Origin: Pseudomonas putida
Lineage (GTDB): Bacteria; Pseudomonadota; Gammaproteobacteria; Pseudomonadales; Pseudomonadaceae
Assembly: GCF_028682395.1 (NCBI RefSeq)
Contig: NZ_JANHLC010000002.1
Location: forward strand, 496,001 to 560,000
Direction of reading: 5' to 3'
DNA: 64,000 nt
Made by a program: the position numbers and the translations under genes. How positions within the stretch are numbered: position 1 is the stretch's first letter; each line of letters starts with the position of its first letter. The notes beneath the pieces are model-generated. The model searched no databases. It saw only the letters and a list, made by a program, of their open reading frames with translations, and was not told the origin of the DNA. This document shows, piece by piece, positions 8,324 through 17,167 of the stretch.

Positions 8324-9379
8324 ATGCCTGCTCAACTCAAGCGTCGCCTGTTTATTTTCCTGCTGGTCGTCCTGCTGACCGCCCTAGGCTTTTTTGCCGA
8401 ATGGTTCTTCAAGGGACGCTTCTACGAAAGCACCGACAACGCCTATGTCCAGGGTGAAATCACCCGCGTGTCCAGCCAGCTGGCGGCCCGCATCGACGAG
8501 GTCCTGGTCGCCGACAACCAGCATGTGGAAAAAGACCAGTTGCTGGTGCGCCTCGACAGCGAGGATTTCCGCCTCGCCGTCGACCGGGCCAACGCCACCC
8601 TCGCCACCCGCGAGGCAGAACGCTTGCAAGCCACGAGCAAACTGACCCAACAGGCCAGCCTGATCGCTGCCGGCGAAGCCCAGGTTGCCTCTAGCCAGGC
8701 CAGCCTGGGGCGCTCGCAGATCGACCTGTCCCGCGCCCAGACCCTGCGCAAGCCCGGCTATGTCTCCGAGGAGCGGGTCACCACGCTCTCGGCCGACAAC
8801 CATATCGCCCGCTCTCAGGTCGCCAAGGCCCAGGCGGACCTGCAAGGCCAGCGCCAGCAGGTCAATGCCCTGAATGCCGAAATCAAGCGCCTCGACGCAC
8901 AGATCGCCAATGCCCGCACCGACCTGGCCCAAGCCGAGCTCAACCTGACCCGTAGCGAAATCCATGCGCCGATCAGCGGGCTGGTCGGCCAGCGTTCGGC
9001 CCGTAACGGCCAGTACGTCCAGGCCGGCGCCTACCTGCTGTCGATCGTTCCGGACCAGGACATCTGGATCCAGGCCAACTTCAAGGAAACCCAGATCGGC
9101 CACATGCAGCCTGGGCAAAAAGCCACGCTGATCTTCGATGCCTATCCCGACACTCCGATCGAAGCCCGGGTCGACAGCCTGTTCGCCGCTTCGGGGGCAC
9201 AGTTCAGCCTGCTGCCGCCAGACAATGCCACCGGCAACTTCACCAAGGTGGTGCAACGCATCCCGGTGAAACTGACCTTCGCTGCCGATAACCCGCTGCA
9301 CGGGCGCATTCGCCCGGGGATGTCGGTCACCGTCAAAGTGAATATCCAGAACCCGAACACCACTGACAATGGCCGGTGA
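8324..9379 (+). CDS. HlyD/EmrA-family membrane fusion protein
   Basis: Periplasmic adaptor of a tripartite efflux pump, linking an inner-membrane MFS transporter to an outer-membrane channel. The 351-residue product has one N-terminal membrane anchor (residues 8-25), the biotinyl-lipoyl half-motif ESTDNAYVQGEITRVSS, a long coiled-coil hairpin (about residues 85-210) and a C-terminal beta-barrel. ATG 8324 fits the family start; a TTG at 8243 would add 27 unlikely residues. Its last bases overlap the start of the transporter gene, so the two are translationally coupled. No TolC partner is in the operon. The drug or metabolite exported is not evident. Confidence 0.9.
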   Translation: MPAQLKRRLFIFLLVVLLTALGFFAEWFFKGRFYESTDNAYVQGEITRVSSQLAARIDEVLVADNQHVEKDQLLVRLDSEDFRLAVDRANATLATREAERLQATSKLTQQASLIAAGEAQVASSQASLGRSQIDLSRAQTLRKPGYVSEERVTTLSADNHIARSQVAKAQADLQGQRQQVNALNAEIKRLDAQIANARTDLAQAELNLTRSEIHAPISGLVGQRSARNGQYVQAGAYLLSIVPDQDIWIQANFKETQIGHMQPGQKATLIFDAYPDTPIEARVDSLFAASGAQFSLLPPDNATGNFTKVVQRIPVKLTFAADNPLHGRIRPGMSVTVKVNIQNPNTTDNGR

Positions 9380-10919
9380 TCAACTGATCCGCCCAGTCGG
9401 CGAACCGACCCGGCGCGACTGGATTGCGGTGATGAGTGTGATGCTCGGCGCTTTTATGGCCGTGCTCGACATCCAGATCACCAACTCCTCGCTCAAGGAT
9501 ATCCAGGGCGCACTGTCGGCGACCCTGGAGGAAGGTTCGTGGATCTCCACCTCCTATCTGGTCGCCGAGATCATCATGATCCCCCTGACGGCCTGGCTGG
9601 TGCAGTTGCTCTCCGCACGCCGGCTGGCCGTCTGGGTGTCCCTCGGCTTCCTGTTTGCCTCGCTGCTGTGTTCCATGGCCTGGAGCCTGGAAAGCATGAT
9701 CGTGTTTCGCGCCTTGCAGGGCTTTACCGGTGGGGCGCTGATTCCCCTGGCCTTCACCCTGACTCTGATCAAGCTGCCCGAGCACCACCGCGCCAAAGGC
9801 ATGGCGATGTTTGCCATGACCGCCACGTTCGCACCTTCCATTGGCCCGACCCTGGGCGGCTGGCTGACCGAAAACTGGGGCTGGGAATACATCTTCTATA
9901 TCAATATCCCGCCCGGCCTGCTGATGATCGGCGGACTGCTCTATGGCCTGGAGAAAAAAGCCGCGCACTGGGAGTTGCTCAAGAACACCGACTATGCCGG
10001 GATTGTCAGCCTGGGGATCGGGCTTGGCTGCCTGCAGGTCTTTCTCGAAGAAGGTCATCGCAAGGACTGGCTGGAGTCGACGCTGATTGTCAGCCTCGGC
10101 AGCATTGCCCTGTGCAGCCTGATCACCTTTGTGATCGTACAGTTCTCCAGGCCCAATCCGCTGATCAACCTGCGCATCCTGCGCAACCGCAACTTTGGCC
10201 TGTCGAGTATTGCCAGCCTGGGGATGGGCGTGGGGTTGTACGGGTCGATCTACTTGTTGCCGCTGTACCTGGCACAGATCCAGAACTATAACTCGCTGCA
10301 GATCGGTGAAGTCATCATGTGGATGGGCGTGCCCCAGCTGTTCCTGATTCCGCTGGTCCCCAAGCTGATGAAATACATTTCGCCCAAGGTCCTCTGCACC
10401 CTGGGCTTCGGCCTCTTCGGCCTGGCGAGTTTTTCTTCGGGGGTGCTCAACCCGGATTTCGCCGGACCGCAGTTCAATCAGATCCAGATCATCCGCGCCC
10501 TCGGTCAGCCGCTGATCATGGTCACCATTTCCCTGATCGCCACGGCGTATATCCTGCCTCAGGACGCCGGGTCCGCCTCCAGCCTGTTCAATATCTTGCG
10601 CAACCTCGGCGGGGCCATCGGTATTGCGCTCCTGGCAACCCTGCTCGACGCACGGACCAAGACCTATTTCGACTACCTGCGCGAAGCCATCGTGCCCAGC
10701 AACCCGCAAGTCGCCGAGCGATTGGCCCTGTTCACCGAGAAACTCGGCAATGAAACCGCGGCGCTGGGCAAGCTTAACCAGATTGCCCATGAGCAGGCCT
10801 CGATCATGGCCTACAACGACGCGTTCCACTTTGTCGGCATTGCCCTGGGCATCAGTATGCTGGCGGTGCTGCTGACCAAGGCGCTGCCGGCAGGCATCAA
10901 GGCCGGTGAGGCTCACTGA
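9369..10919 (+). CDS. DHA2-family MFS efflux transporter, EmrB-like
   Basis: Inner-membrane proton-coupled exporter of 516 residues with about 14 predicted membrane segments, the mark of the DHA2 group. The early segment WIAVMSVMLGAFMAVLDIQI carries the conserved Asp of helix 1 of this family, and motif C-like GPTLGGWL lies in helix 5. It starts inside the end of the adaptor gene (11-base overlap). Together they form an EmrAB-type pump for amphipathic compounds; substrate unknown. A hairpin follows the stop. Confidence 0.9.
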   Translation: MAGDQLIRPVGEPTRRDWIAVMSVMLGAFMAVLDIQITNSSLKDIQGALSATLEEGSWISTSYLVAEIIMIPLTAWLVQLLSARRLAVWVSLGFLFASLLCSMAWSLESMIVFRALQGFTGGALIPLAFTLTLIKLPEHHRAKGMAMFAMTATFAPSIGPTLGGWLTENWGWEYIFYINIPPGLLMIGGLLYGLEKKAAHWELLKNTDYAGIVSLGIGLGCLQVFLEEGHRKDWLESTLIVSLGSIALCSLITFVIVQFSRPNPLINLRILRNRNFGLSSIASLGMGVGLYGSIYLLPLYLAQIQNYNSLQIGEVIMWMGVPQLFLIPLVPKLMKYISPKVLCTLGFGLFGLASFSSGVLNPDFAGPQFNQIQIIRALGQPLIMVTISLIATAYILPQDAGSASSLFNILRNLGGAIGIALLATLLDARTKTYFDYLREAIVPSNPQVAERLALFTEKLGNETAALGKLNQIAHEQASIMAYNDAFHFVGIALGISMLAVLLTKALPAGIKAGEAH

Positions 10920-10929
10920 TAGCCGGGCG

Positions 10930-10949
10930 CTGGCCTGGCATCAGGCCAG
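10930..10949. terminator. Hairpin between convergent genes
   Basis: CTGGCCTG-GCAT-CAGGCCAG, an 8-bp perfect stem between the efflux transporter and the isochorismatase-like gene, overlapping the latter's stop codon. No T run. Confidence 0.45.
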
Positions 10950-11486
10950 AAGCTCGCGCGTCGAGACCACACTGGCATAGCCGAAAGCCAGCGCGGCCAT
11001 AAAGGCCCCGTGCACATGCGCCGCCGGAATGGTCAGGCCGTTGAATGTCTGATCGCAGGCGGCGCAAGCATCGTGAACCACCGTAACCTGATAGCCAAAG
11101 TCCGCGGCAGCCCGGGTTACGCCATCGATGCAGATATGGCTCATATTGCCCACCACCACCAACTCCTTGATCCCGTGCTCCGTCAGCAGCCCGGCCAGTT
11201 CGGTATCGCGAAAGGCATTGATCTGATGCTTGAGCACCACCGGCTCTTCGCCCTGGGCCCGGACTTTGGGGTGAATCTGCGCGCCTTCGCTACCGGGAAC
11301 AAAAAACGGCGCATCGGCGCTAGGAAACTCATGGCGCACATGCACCACCAGATCGCCTGCCGCACGCGCTGCGGCAAGCACTTGCGCGGCATTGTCGGCG
11401 GCCGCCTCGACCCCGCTCAGCGGCCATTTGCCGCCGGGGAAATAGTCATTCTGAATATCAACGACAATAAGTGCTCTGCTGGACAT
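10941..11486 (-). CDS. Isochorismatase-family cysteine hydrolase
   Basis: Predicted cytoplasmic amidohydrolase or nicotinamidase-like enzyme of 181 residues. The catalytic triad of the family is present: Asp10 in VVDIQNDYFPGG, Lys86 in VVLKHQINAF and Cys119 in GNMSHICIDGVTRAAADFG. A cis-peptide region before the cysteine is also conserved. ATG 11486 has GAGGAG nine bases upstream. It is divergent from a GlxA-type AraC regulator 117 bases away, the usual arrangement of a regulator and its target. The substrate is not determined; this family includes nicotinamidases and various amidases as well as true isochorismatases. Confidence 0.88.
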   Translation of the reverse strand: MSSRALIVVDIQNDYFPGGKWPLSGVEAAADNAAQVLAAARAAGDLVVHVRHEFPSADAPFFVPGSEGAQIHPKVRAQGEEPVVLKHQINAFRDTELAGLLTEHGIKELVVVGNMSHICIDGVTRAAADFGYQVTVVHDACAACDQTFNGLTIPAAHVHGAFMAALAFGYASVVSTRELLA

Positions 11487-11602
11487 CTGAAGCTCCTCGT
11501 AGGGGACCGGGTTCGGTTACTGTATGACCTTGAGCGCAGTATCGGGCCCGCGCCGTCCACTGGGCATTGGCCGGACCGACATAATCGAGGGGAAAACTGA
11601 CA

Positions 11603-12598
11603 ATGGACGCCCGCCACGCCGTCGCCGAGATCGGCCTACTGCTCTATCCCGGCGCCCAAATGGCCGCCGTGCATGGGCTGACCGACCTGCTCACGGTCGC
11701 CAACCGCTTCGCCGCCCAGCAACCCACGGCCCAGCTACCACAATTGCGGATCAGCCACTGGCAAGCCTTGGACGAGGCGGCACCGCAGCGAGTCTTCGAC
11801 AGCCTGCCACAATCCGCCGGGCACCCGGCAGCCGTGCTCATCCCCCCTTCCCTGTTCGACCTGCCGCCCGCAGCGACTCTGCACCCATTGACCCTCTGGC
11901 TACATGAACGACACCGCGAAGGCGCCGCCCTCGCCTCGGTCTGCCTGGGGGTCTTTCTCCTGGCGGAAACCGGGCTGCTCGATGGCCGGACCGTGACCAC
12001 CCACTGGAACCATGCGCAGGTACTGGCCGAGCGCTATCCACGGCTGAAGGTCGCGGCCGAGCAGCCAATGATCGACGATGGCGACATCCTCACCAGCGCC
12101 GGGCTGATGGCCTGGGCCGAATTGGGCCTGCGCCTGGTCGAACGTTTGCTCGGCCCCAGCATCGCCAGCGAGACCGCGCGTTTTCTGGTGATTGAACACA
12201 ACGACCGGCGCGAATGCGCGGGTAATTTCGCGCCCATTCTCAATCATGGCGACGAAGCCATTCTCAAGGTCCAGCACTGGCTCCAGGCCAGTGGTGCCGT
12301 CGATGTCAATATGGCTGCCATGGCCCGACAGGCGGCTCTGGAAGAGCGCACGTTCCTACGCCGGTTTCGCGCCGCCACCGGCCTCACGCCCACCCGCTAC
12401 TGTCAGCACTTGCGCATCGGCAAGGCCCGCGCCCTGCTGGAATTCACCCAGCGCAGCGTCGACCAGATCGCCTGGAGCGTGGGGTATCAGGACCCTGGAT
12501 CCTTTCGTTCGACGTTCAGGAAAATCACCGGCCTGTCGCCCAGCGATTATCGGGGACGCTTCGGCGCACCCGCCAACGCCCAAGCGGCTCTGGCCTGA
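11603..12598 (+). CDS. GlxA-type AraC regulator with DJ-1/PfpI-like domain
   Basis: Transcription regulator of 331 residues. The N-terminal half (about 8-200) is a DJ-1/PfpI-like domain with the nucleophile-elbow cysteine in SVCLGVFLLAETGLLDGR. The C-terminal half (about 225-325) carries two AraC helix-turn-helix motifs, ending with QIAWSVGYQDPGSFRSTFRKITG. Such regulators often control amidase or amine catabolism. It probably controls the divergent isochorismatase-like gene and perhaps the dehydrogenase that follows 36 bases downstream. GAGGGG precedes the ATG. Confidence 0.9.
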   Translation: MDARHAVAEIGLLLYPGAQMAAVHGLTDLLTVANRFAAQQPTAQLPQLRISHWQALDEAAPQRVFDSLPQSAGHPAAVLIPPSLFDLPPAATLHPLTLWLHERHREGAALASVCLGVFLLAETGLLDGRTVTTHWNHAQVLAERYPRLKVAAEQPMIDDGDILTSAGLMAWAELGLRLVERLLGPSIASETARFLVIEHNDRRECAGNFAPILNHGDEAILKVQHWLQASGAVDVNMAAMARQAALEERTFLRRFRAATGLTPTRYCQHLRIGKARALLEFTQRSVDQIAWSVGYQDPGSFRSTFRKITGLSPSDYRGRFGAPANAQAALA

Positions 12599-12633
12599 CA
12601 CCTCCCGTCCGGATATCACGAGTGGCGTGCTCT

Positions 12634-13575
12634 ATGAACAAAACCGTGCTGGTGCTGGTAGAAACCCTTCACGACTACCTGCCGATCCTCGAGAACCTGG
12701 GTTATCAGTTGATTCTGGCCACCACGCCCCTTGAACGCGCGGCGGCCATTCAGCGTGAAGGCCCGCACATCGACGCTGTGCTGACCCGTGGCCCGCTGGG
12801 ACTGCGCGCCGAGGAAATCGCCGCACTCCCGCGCCTGCGCATTATTTGCGTGATCGGTGCCGGCTATGAACAGGTCGACCTTCACGCCGCGCACGCTCGG
12901 GGCATAACCGTCACCAATGGCGCCGGCGTCAATGCCTCTTCGGTGGCCGACCATAGCCTGGCACTGTTGCTGGCCCTGGTTCGCGATATTCCCCAGGCGG
13001 ACGCCTCGGTCCGGCGCGGCGAGTGGCGCAAGCGCCTGTGCCCGTCCCTGGCCGGCAAACGCCTGGGTATTCTCGGCCTGGGTGCCGTCGGGCTGGCCAT
13101 CGCCAAACGCGCGGCCCTCGGTTTCGATATGACGGTGAGTTATCACAATCGCCGTCCGCGTGAAGACGCGCTTTATGCCTACTGCGCCACCGCCCAGGCG
13201 CTGGCGCATTGCTCTGACTTCCTGGTGATCGCCACTCCCGGCGGCAGCGGCACTCGGGGGCTGGTCGACCAGGCGGTGCTCGCGGCGCTGGGGCCTTCAG
13301 GATTTCTGGTTAATGTCGCCCGCGGCAGCGTGATCGTGACCACCGATCTGATCGAGGCCCTGCAACACCGGCTGATCGCTGGCGCAGCCCTCGACGTCTT
13401 CGAAGATGAACCCCGTGTGCCTGATTCGCTCAAGATCCTCGACAATGTGGTCCTAACGCCCCATGTCGCGGGCCTGTCCCCCGAGGCGCTGGAAGACAGC
13501 GTACGCCTGGTGGGTGAGAACCTGTCGGCGTTCTTTGCTGGCCAACCGGTTCTAACCCCAATAATGCTGGACTGA
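12634..13575 (+). CDS. D-isomer-specific 2-hydroxyacid dehydrogenase
   Basis: NAD(P)-dependent enzyme interconverting 2-ketoacids and D-2-hydroxyacids, 313 residues. The Rossmann motif is LGILGLGAVGLAIAKRA; the catalytic Arg lies in NVARGSVI, the Glu in FEDEPRVP and the His in LTPHVAGLS, so the active site is complete. The most similar group is the glyoxylate/hydroxypyruvate or 2-ketogluconate reductases, but the substrate is not certain. ATG 12634 is used; a GTG at 12622 in the same frame is possible. It follows the GlxA-type gene closely and is probably cotranscribed. Confidence 0.88.
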   Translation: MNKTVLVLVETLHDYLPILENLGYQLILATTPLERAAAIQREGPHIDAVLTRGPLGLRAEEIAALPRLRIICVIGAGYEQVDLHAAHARGITVTNGAGVNASSVADHSLALLLALVRDIPQADASVRRGEWRKRLCPSLAGKRLGILGLGAVGLAIAKRAALGFDMTVSYHNRRPREDALYAYCATAQALAHCSDFLVIATPGGSGTRGLVDQAVLAALGPSGFLVNVARGSVIVTTDLIEALQHRLIAGAALDVFEDEPRVPDSLKILDNVVLTPHVAGLSPEALEDSVRLVGENLSAFFAGQPVLTPIMLD

Positions 13576-14020
13576 GCTCTCCCCCTGTCCGCCTCTGCCC
13601 CTCTGCCCCTCTGCCCTCGCCATTCGACTCGCGAGCGCATCGGTGCGCACTCGAGCAAAATAACTCGCCTCACTATCAGAAGTTTCTCAACTTCCAAGCT
13701 ATAACAGCCGACACCCGCCGCACTTAATACAAATCATAATAAACAACACCCAGCAGCCAAGTACGCACGCGACTAACTGCATATAAATCGCGCTTTTAAC
13801 CGGCATATTAATTCGTCAGCTGAACCCAGCTCCAGAACCAGCTCTGACAGGCCCAGCCAGCGCCCTGCCCGGGCTGGAAAGCGATGAAAATCTCCATTTA
13901 ACCTTGGGGCTACTCAGCGCCCAGCAAGCCACTACCCCGCGACATAAATAACTCAAGACTTTAACTCCCGGCGTCCTGGGCACACTCGAGCCATAGTACT
14001 GCAATCACAAAGGATCACTT
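13576..14020. other. Intergenic region upstream of the autotransporter
   Basis: No gene is supported here. The left end has three tandem copies of CCTCTGCC (13592-13616, period 8). The rest is more A/T-rich than the neighbours and probably holds the promoter of the autotransporter, but no clear -35/-10 pair stood out. Confidence 0.5.
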
Positions 14021-17000
14021 ATGAAAAGAACAATCTCCTACTCGTTTCCGGGAAGCTCGTTACTTATAATCCTACTTGTAATTCCAGCCAGTGACACCCA
14101 TGCCATTACCGCTTCTTATATACATATTGATAATGGCACTACGGAATCTATTTCCGGCACTATCACGGGCAATCGGCCGGGTAAATCCGCTATTACGGTA
14201 CAAGGCGACGGCAGTGTCGTGGACATCCAGCCCGGTACCCAGATCAGTACCCACGATGACAACGCCAACGCAATACTTGCGCAGCACAAAGGCACCCTCA
14301 ATTTCGACAGTGCGACCATCACCACCCACGGTGACCAGTCGCAAGGGGTTAACGTCGCCCTCGAAGGCCGCGTGAGCCTCAACGGAGGTCAGGTCACCAC
14401 CCACGGAACCGCCTCCCCGGGCCTCTACTCAACAGGATCGGGCACAATCGCGAACATCGATGGCACCCAGGTCACGACGCTCGGCAAGCACTCGACCGCG
14501 ATCCAGTCCAGGAACCAGGTACAGATGCGCGTTGACAATGCCGAGCTGACCGGACACGGCACCAGCAGCTTCGGTATCTCGCTACTGAACTCCACGCTGA
14601 CCAGCGACAACACGCGGATCCAGGTCCATGGCACCGCCAGCGCCGGGCTCTTTGCCAGTGAGTCCAATGCAACAGTGCGAAATGCCAGTATCCATATCAG
14701 TGCGCACGACTCAATTGCTGTCCAGCTCCAGAGCGACTCGCAGGTCGTTATGGACAACCTGACCGCCACCGGCAATGGCCGAACCTTGCGCGTTCAGGAC
14801 TCGAACCTGTTGGTCAACGGCGCCAACGTCAGCCTTGATCATGGTCATCTGCTCTACGTGATTGGGTCGCCAGGCTCCCGCGCCTCGGCCGTGCTCAACG
14901 ATGTCCATGTCAGCAGCGCCGATGGCAATCTCGCGCTGATCGACAGCAACACCAACGCCGATGTCACCATCGTCGGTGGCAGCTACCACACCCAAGGAGA
15001 GCGACAGCGGAGCATGCAGGTGATGAGCCCTGGCTCGACACTCGATGTCAGCGCCACCCGAATCCTCACCGAAGGCGACAATGCCAATGCCCTGGAAAAT
15101 CGCGGCCTGACCAACATCCGCCACAGCCAGATCGACACCACCGGACGCAACGCCCACGGGCTGCTCGCCATCAGTTCCCAGCCCGGCCTGTTCGCCCACA
15201 ACATGCAGGTCACAACACACGGGAGCGATAGCTACGGAGCCATCGTACTGGCCGGTGGCGACATCGACCTGAGCCACTCCACAGTCACCACGCACGGCGG
15301 CCTCGCACACGCCCTCGGCGCTCAAGGTAGCCAATCGACGCTCAAGATCGCGCATTCGCACATCAGTACCCACGCAGACCAGGCCAATGGCCTGAATCTT
15401 GTGCGCGGCGCCAGCTTCAGGATGCTGGGTGGCAGCCTGCAAACCCGTGGCGACCAGGCCGCCGTTATCCAGGCCAGCCACAACGATCCATTGAAGGCCA
15501 GCAACGCGATCATCGATAGTGCCCGGCTCGAGGCCGCACGCAGTGAGGTCATACTCGCCTCCGGCAGCGACCTGGAAGTAACCCTGAATAACAGCCTGGC
15601 ACTTTCCGGCAGCGGCATGCTCGTGGGTGCGGCCGAGAACAATAGCGGTGCAGGCAGCCATGTCCGGCTGCAACTGAACAACACGCGAGCCCACGGCGAT
15701 ATCCAGGCCGACGCCAACAGTACGGTCGCAGTCGAACTGCGCGCCGGCTCGGCTCTCGACGCTGCTGTCCAGAGCCGCGAGCGGATGCTGATCGACACCA
15801 GCAGCCACTGGCAACTGCGCGCCAGTTCGAAGGTTTCCGGGCTCGACCATTCGGGAACGCTGGCCTTCGCCACCACGCCGGGCTTTAAAACACTCAGAGT
15901 CGCCGGTGACCTGAATGGCAACGGCCACTTTCATCTGAACAGCAGCATCGCCAATCAACAGGCCGATCGCTTGATTATCGAGGGGCAGACCCACGGCCAG
16001 CATCGTCTGCATGTCCGCGACTCCGGCCATGAGCCGACCCAGACCGACGCTCAGATCACACTCGTAGAGGGCAATGGCGGCACCGGAGGATTTTCCTTGC
16101 AGGGTGGGCATGTCGATGTCGGCGCCTTGCGCTACACCTTGCAGCAAGCCGGCCCCAACTGGGTACTGGCAAACGACCCAAGAGCACTCGAGCCGACGCG
16201 CCTGAGCAAGGGCACCAATGCCGCCGTCGCATCACAGACCGCCAGGGCGGCCTTGTGGAGCAGTGAATCCACACCATTGCGCCAGCGCTTTGCTGACCTG
16301 CGCAGCAGCAACCACGACCAGAGCGGCCTCTGGCTACGTGCGGTCGATCGCCGCCTCGCACACGACACCGGTAGTAGCCGGCCCTTCGAACAGACCATTC
16401 GCGGCACCCAGATCGGGGCGGACCGGTCCGTCGGTCTCGCCTCCGGGCAACTTTTGCTTGGTGGCCTGGTCGGCCTAAGTGATTCCCGCCAGGGCTTTGG
16501 CGAGGGCTCCAACGGCACGATCAACAACAAAACCCTTGGGCTCTATGCCAGTTTCCTGCATACCGACGGTTTGTATGTCGATGCCCTGGCTCGTTACAGC
16601 CGATACGACAACGACCTGCACAGCCCCGATAATCTGGGTGACAAAATTACCGCGGCTTTTGCAAGTAATGCCTACGGCCTGGCGATCGACGTGGGAAAAC
16701 GCTTCGAGCTTTCCAAGCTGTTTGTCGAACCCAGCCTGCAGCTCGCCTCCGTACGCCAGGAACGTGCCCGCTACACGGCCTCCAACGGCTTGCAGGTTCA
16801 GGCCGACGCTCTGGACTCACTGCAAAGCCGGATTGGGCTTATGCTGGGCACCACCCTGACAACGCGTACCGGACAGACGCTACAGCCCTACCTAAAGGGC
16901 GATTGGGTCAACGAACACGCCGGGCACAGTGAAGTGAAGGTCAACGGACTCAATCTCAAGTCAGAACGCCTGGGAGAGCGCGGCGAAGTCGCGGTGGGAG

Positions 17001-17113
17001 CGGCGTTGGGAGTCAGCGAGCGGCAGTGGGTTACGTTGGATGCCGAGTACGCCAAAGGCAAGGGTATCGAACAACCCTGGGCCATAAGCCTGGGCTATCG
17101 CCATCTGTGGTGA
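14021..17113 (+). CDS. Classical autotransporter (type Va) with beta-helix passenger
   Basis: Outer-membrane protein of 1030 residues that exports its own passenger to the cell surface. A signal peptide is evident (MKRTISYSFPG then a hydrophobic core, cleavage near DTHA/ITA). Residues about 30-620 form a repetitive parallel beta-helix passenger in which short units ending in a T-T-H-G or similar motif recur roughly every 25-35 residues (ITTHGDQSQG, VTTHGTASPG, VTTHGSDSYG, VTTHGGLAHA). The C-terminus from about residue 745 is an autotransporter beta-barrel (LWLRAVDRRL to ISLGYRHLW, ending in Trp). No protease, lipase or RGD signature was noticed, so adhesion or aggregation is the best guess. 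AAGGA lies seven bases before the ATG. It stands alone, followed by a perfect hairpin. Confidence 0.92.
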   Translation: MKRTISYSFPGSSLLIILLVIPASDTHAITASYIHIDNGTTESISGTITGNRPGKSAITVQGDGSVVDIQPGTQISTHDDNANAILAQHKGTLNFDSATITTHGDQSQGVNVALEGRVSLNGGQVTTHGTASPGLYSTGSGTIANIDGTQVTTLGKHSTAIQSRNQVQMRVDNAELTGHGTSSFGISLLNSTLTSDNTRIQVHGTASAGLFASESNATVRNASIHISAHDSIAVQLQSDSQVVMDNLTATGNGRTLRVQDSNLLVNGANVSLDHGHLLYVIGSPGSRASAVLNDVHVSSADGNLALIDSNTNADVTIVGGSYHTQGERQRSMQVMSPGSTLDVSATRILTEGDNANALENRGLTNIRHSQIDTTGRNAHGLLAISSQPGLFAHNMQVTTHGSDSYGAIVLAGGDIDLSHSTVTTHGGLAHALGAQGSQSTLKIAHSHISTHADQANGLNLVRGASFRMLGGSLQTRGDQAAVIQASHNDPLKASNAIIDSARLEAARSEVILASGSDLEVTLNNSLALSGSGMLVGAAENNSGAGSHVRLQLNNTRAHGDIQADANSTVAVELRAGSALDAAVQSRERMLIDTSSHWQLRASSKVSGLDHSGTLAFATTPGFKTLRVAGDLNGNGHFHLNSSIANQQADRLIIEGQTHGQHRLHVRDSGHEPTQTDAQITLVEGNGGTGGFSLQGGHVDVGALRYTLQQAGPNWVLANDPRALEPTRLSKGTNAAVASQTARAALWSSESTPLRQRFADLRSSNHDQSGLWLRAVDRRLAHDTGSSRPFEQTIRGTQIGADRSVGLASGQLLLGGLVGLSDSRQGFGEGSNGTINNKTLGLYASFLHTDGLYVDALARYSRYDNDLHSPDNLGDKITAAFASNAYGLAIDVGKRFELSKLFVEPSLQLASVRQERARYTASNGLQVQADALDSLQSRIGLMLGTTLTTRTGQTLQPYLKGDWVNEHAGHSEVKVNGLNLKSERLGERGEVAVGAALGVSERQWVTLDAEYAKGKGIEQPWAISLGYRHLW

Positions 17114-17125
17114 CGGCACCCCTGC

Positions 17126-17153
17126 GTTGACCGGCTGATACCAGCCGGTCAAC
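17126..17153. terminator. Hairpin after the autotransporter gene
   Basis: GTTGACCGGCTG-ATAC-CAGCCGGTCAAC, a 12-bp perfect stem between convergent genes. No T run follows. Confidence 0.6.
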
Positions 17154-17167
17154 GGATACCGGCTCAA

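Noticed and set aside
9333..10916. Long open frame on the minus strand opposite the MFS transporter gene
   Set aside because: Its product is Gln/Gly/Asp-rich and without family features, as expected for the complement of a high-GC membrane protein gene; the plus strand encodes a clear DHA2 transporter.
14711..16147. 478-codon minus-strand frame opposite the autotransporter
   Set aside because: Antisense shadow of a repetitive gene; no ribosome-binding site or recognisable domain.
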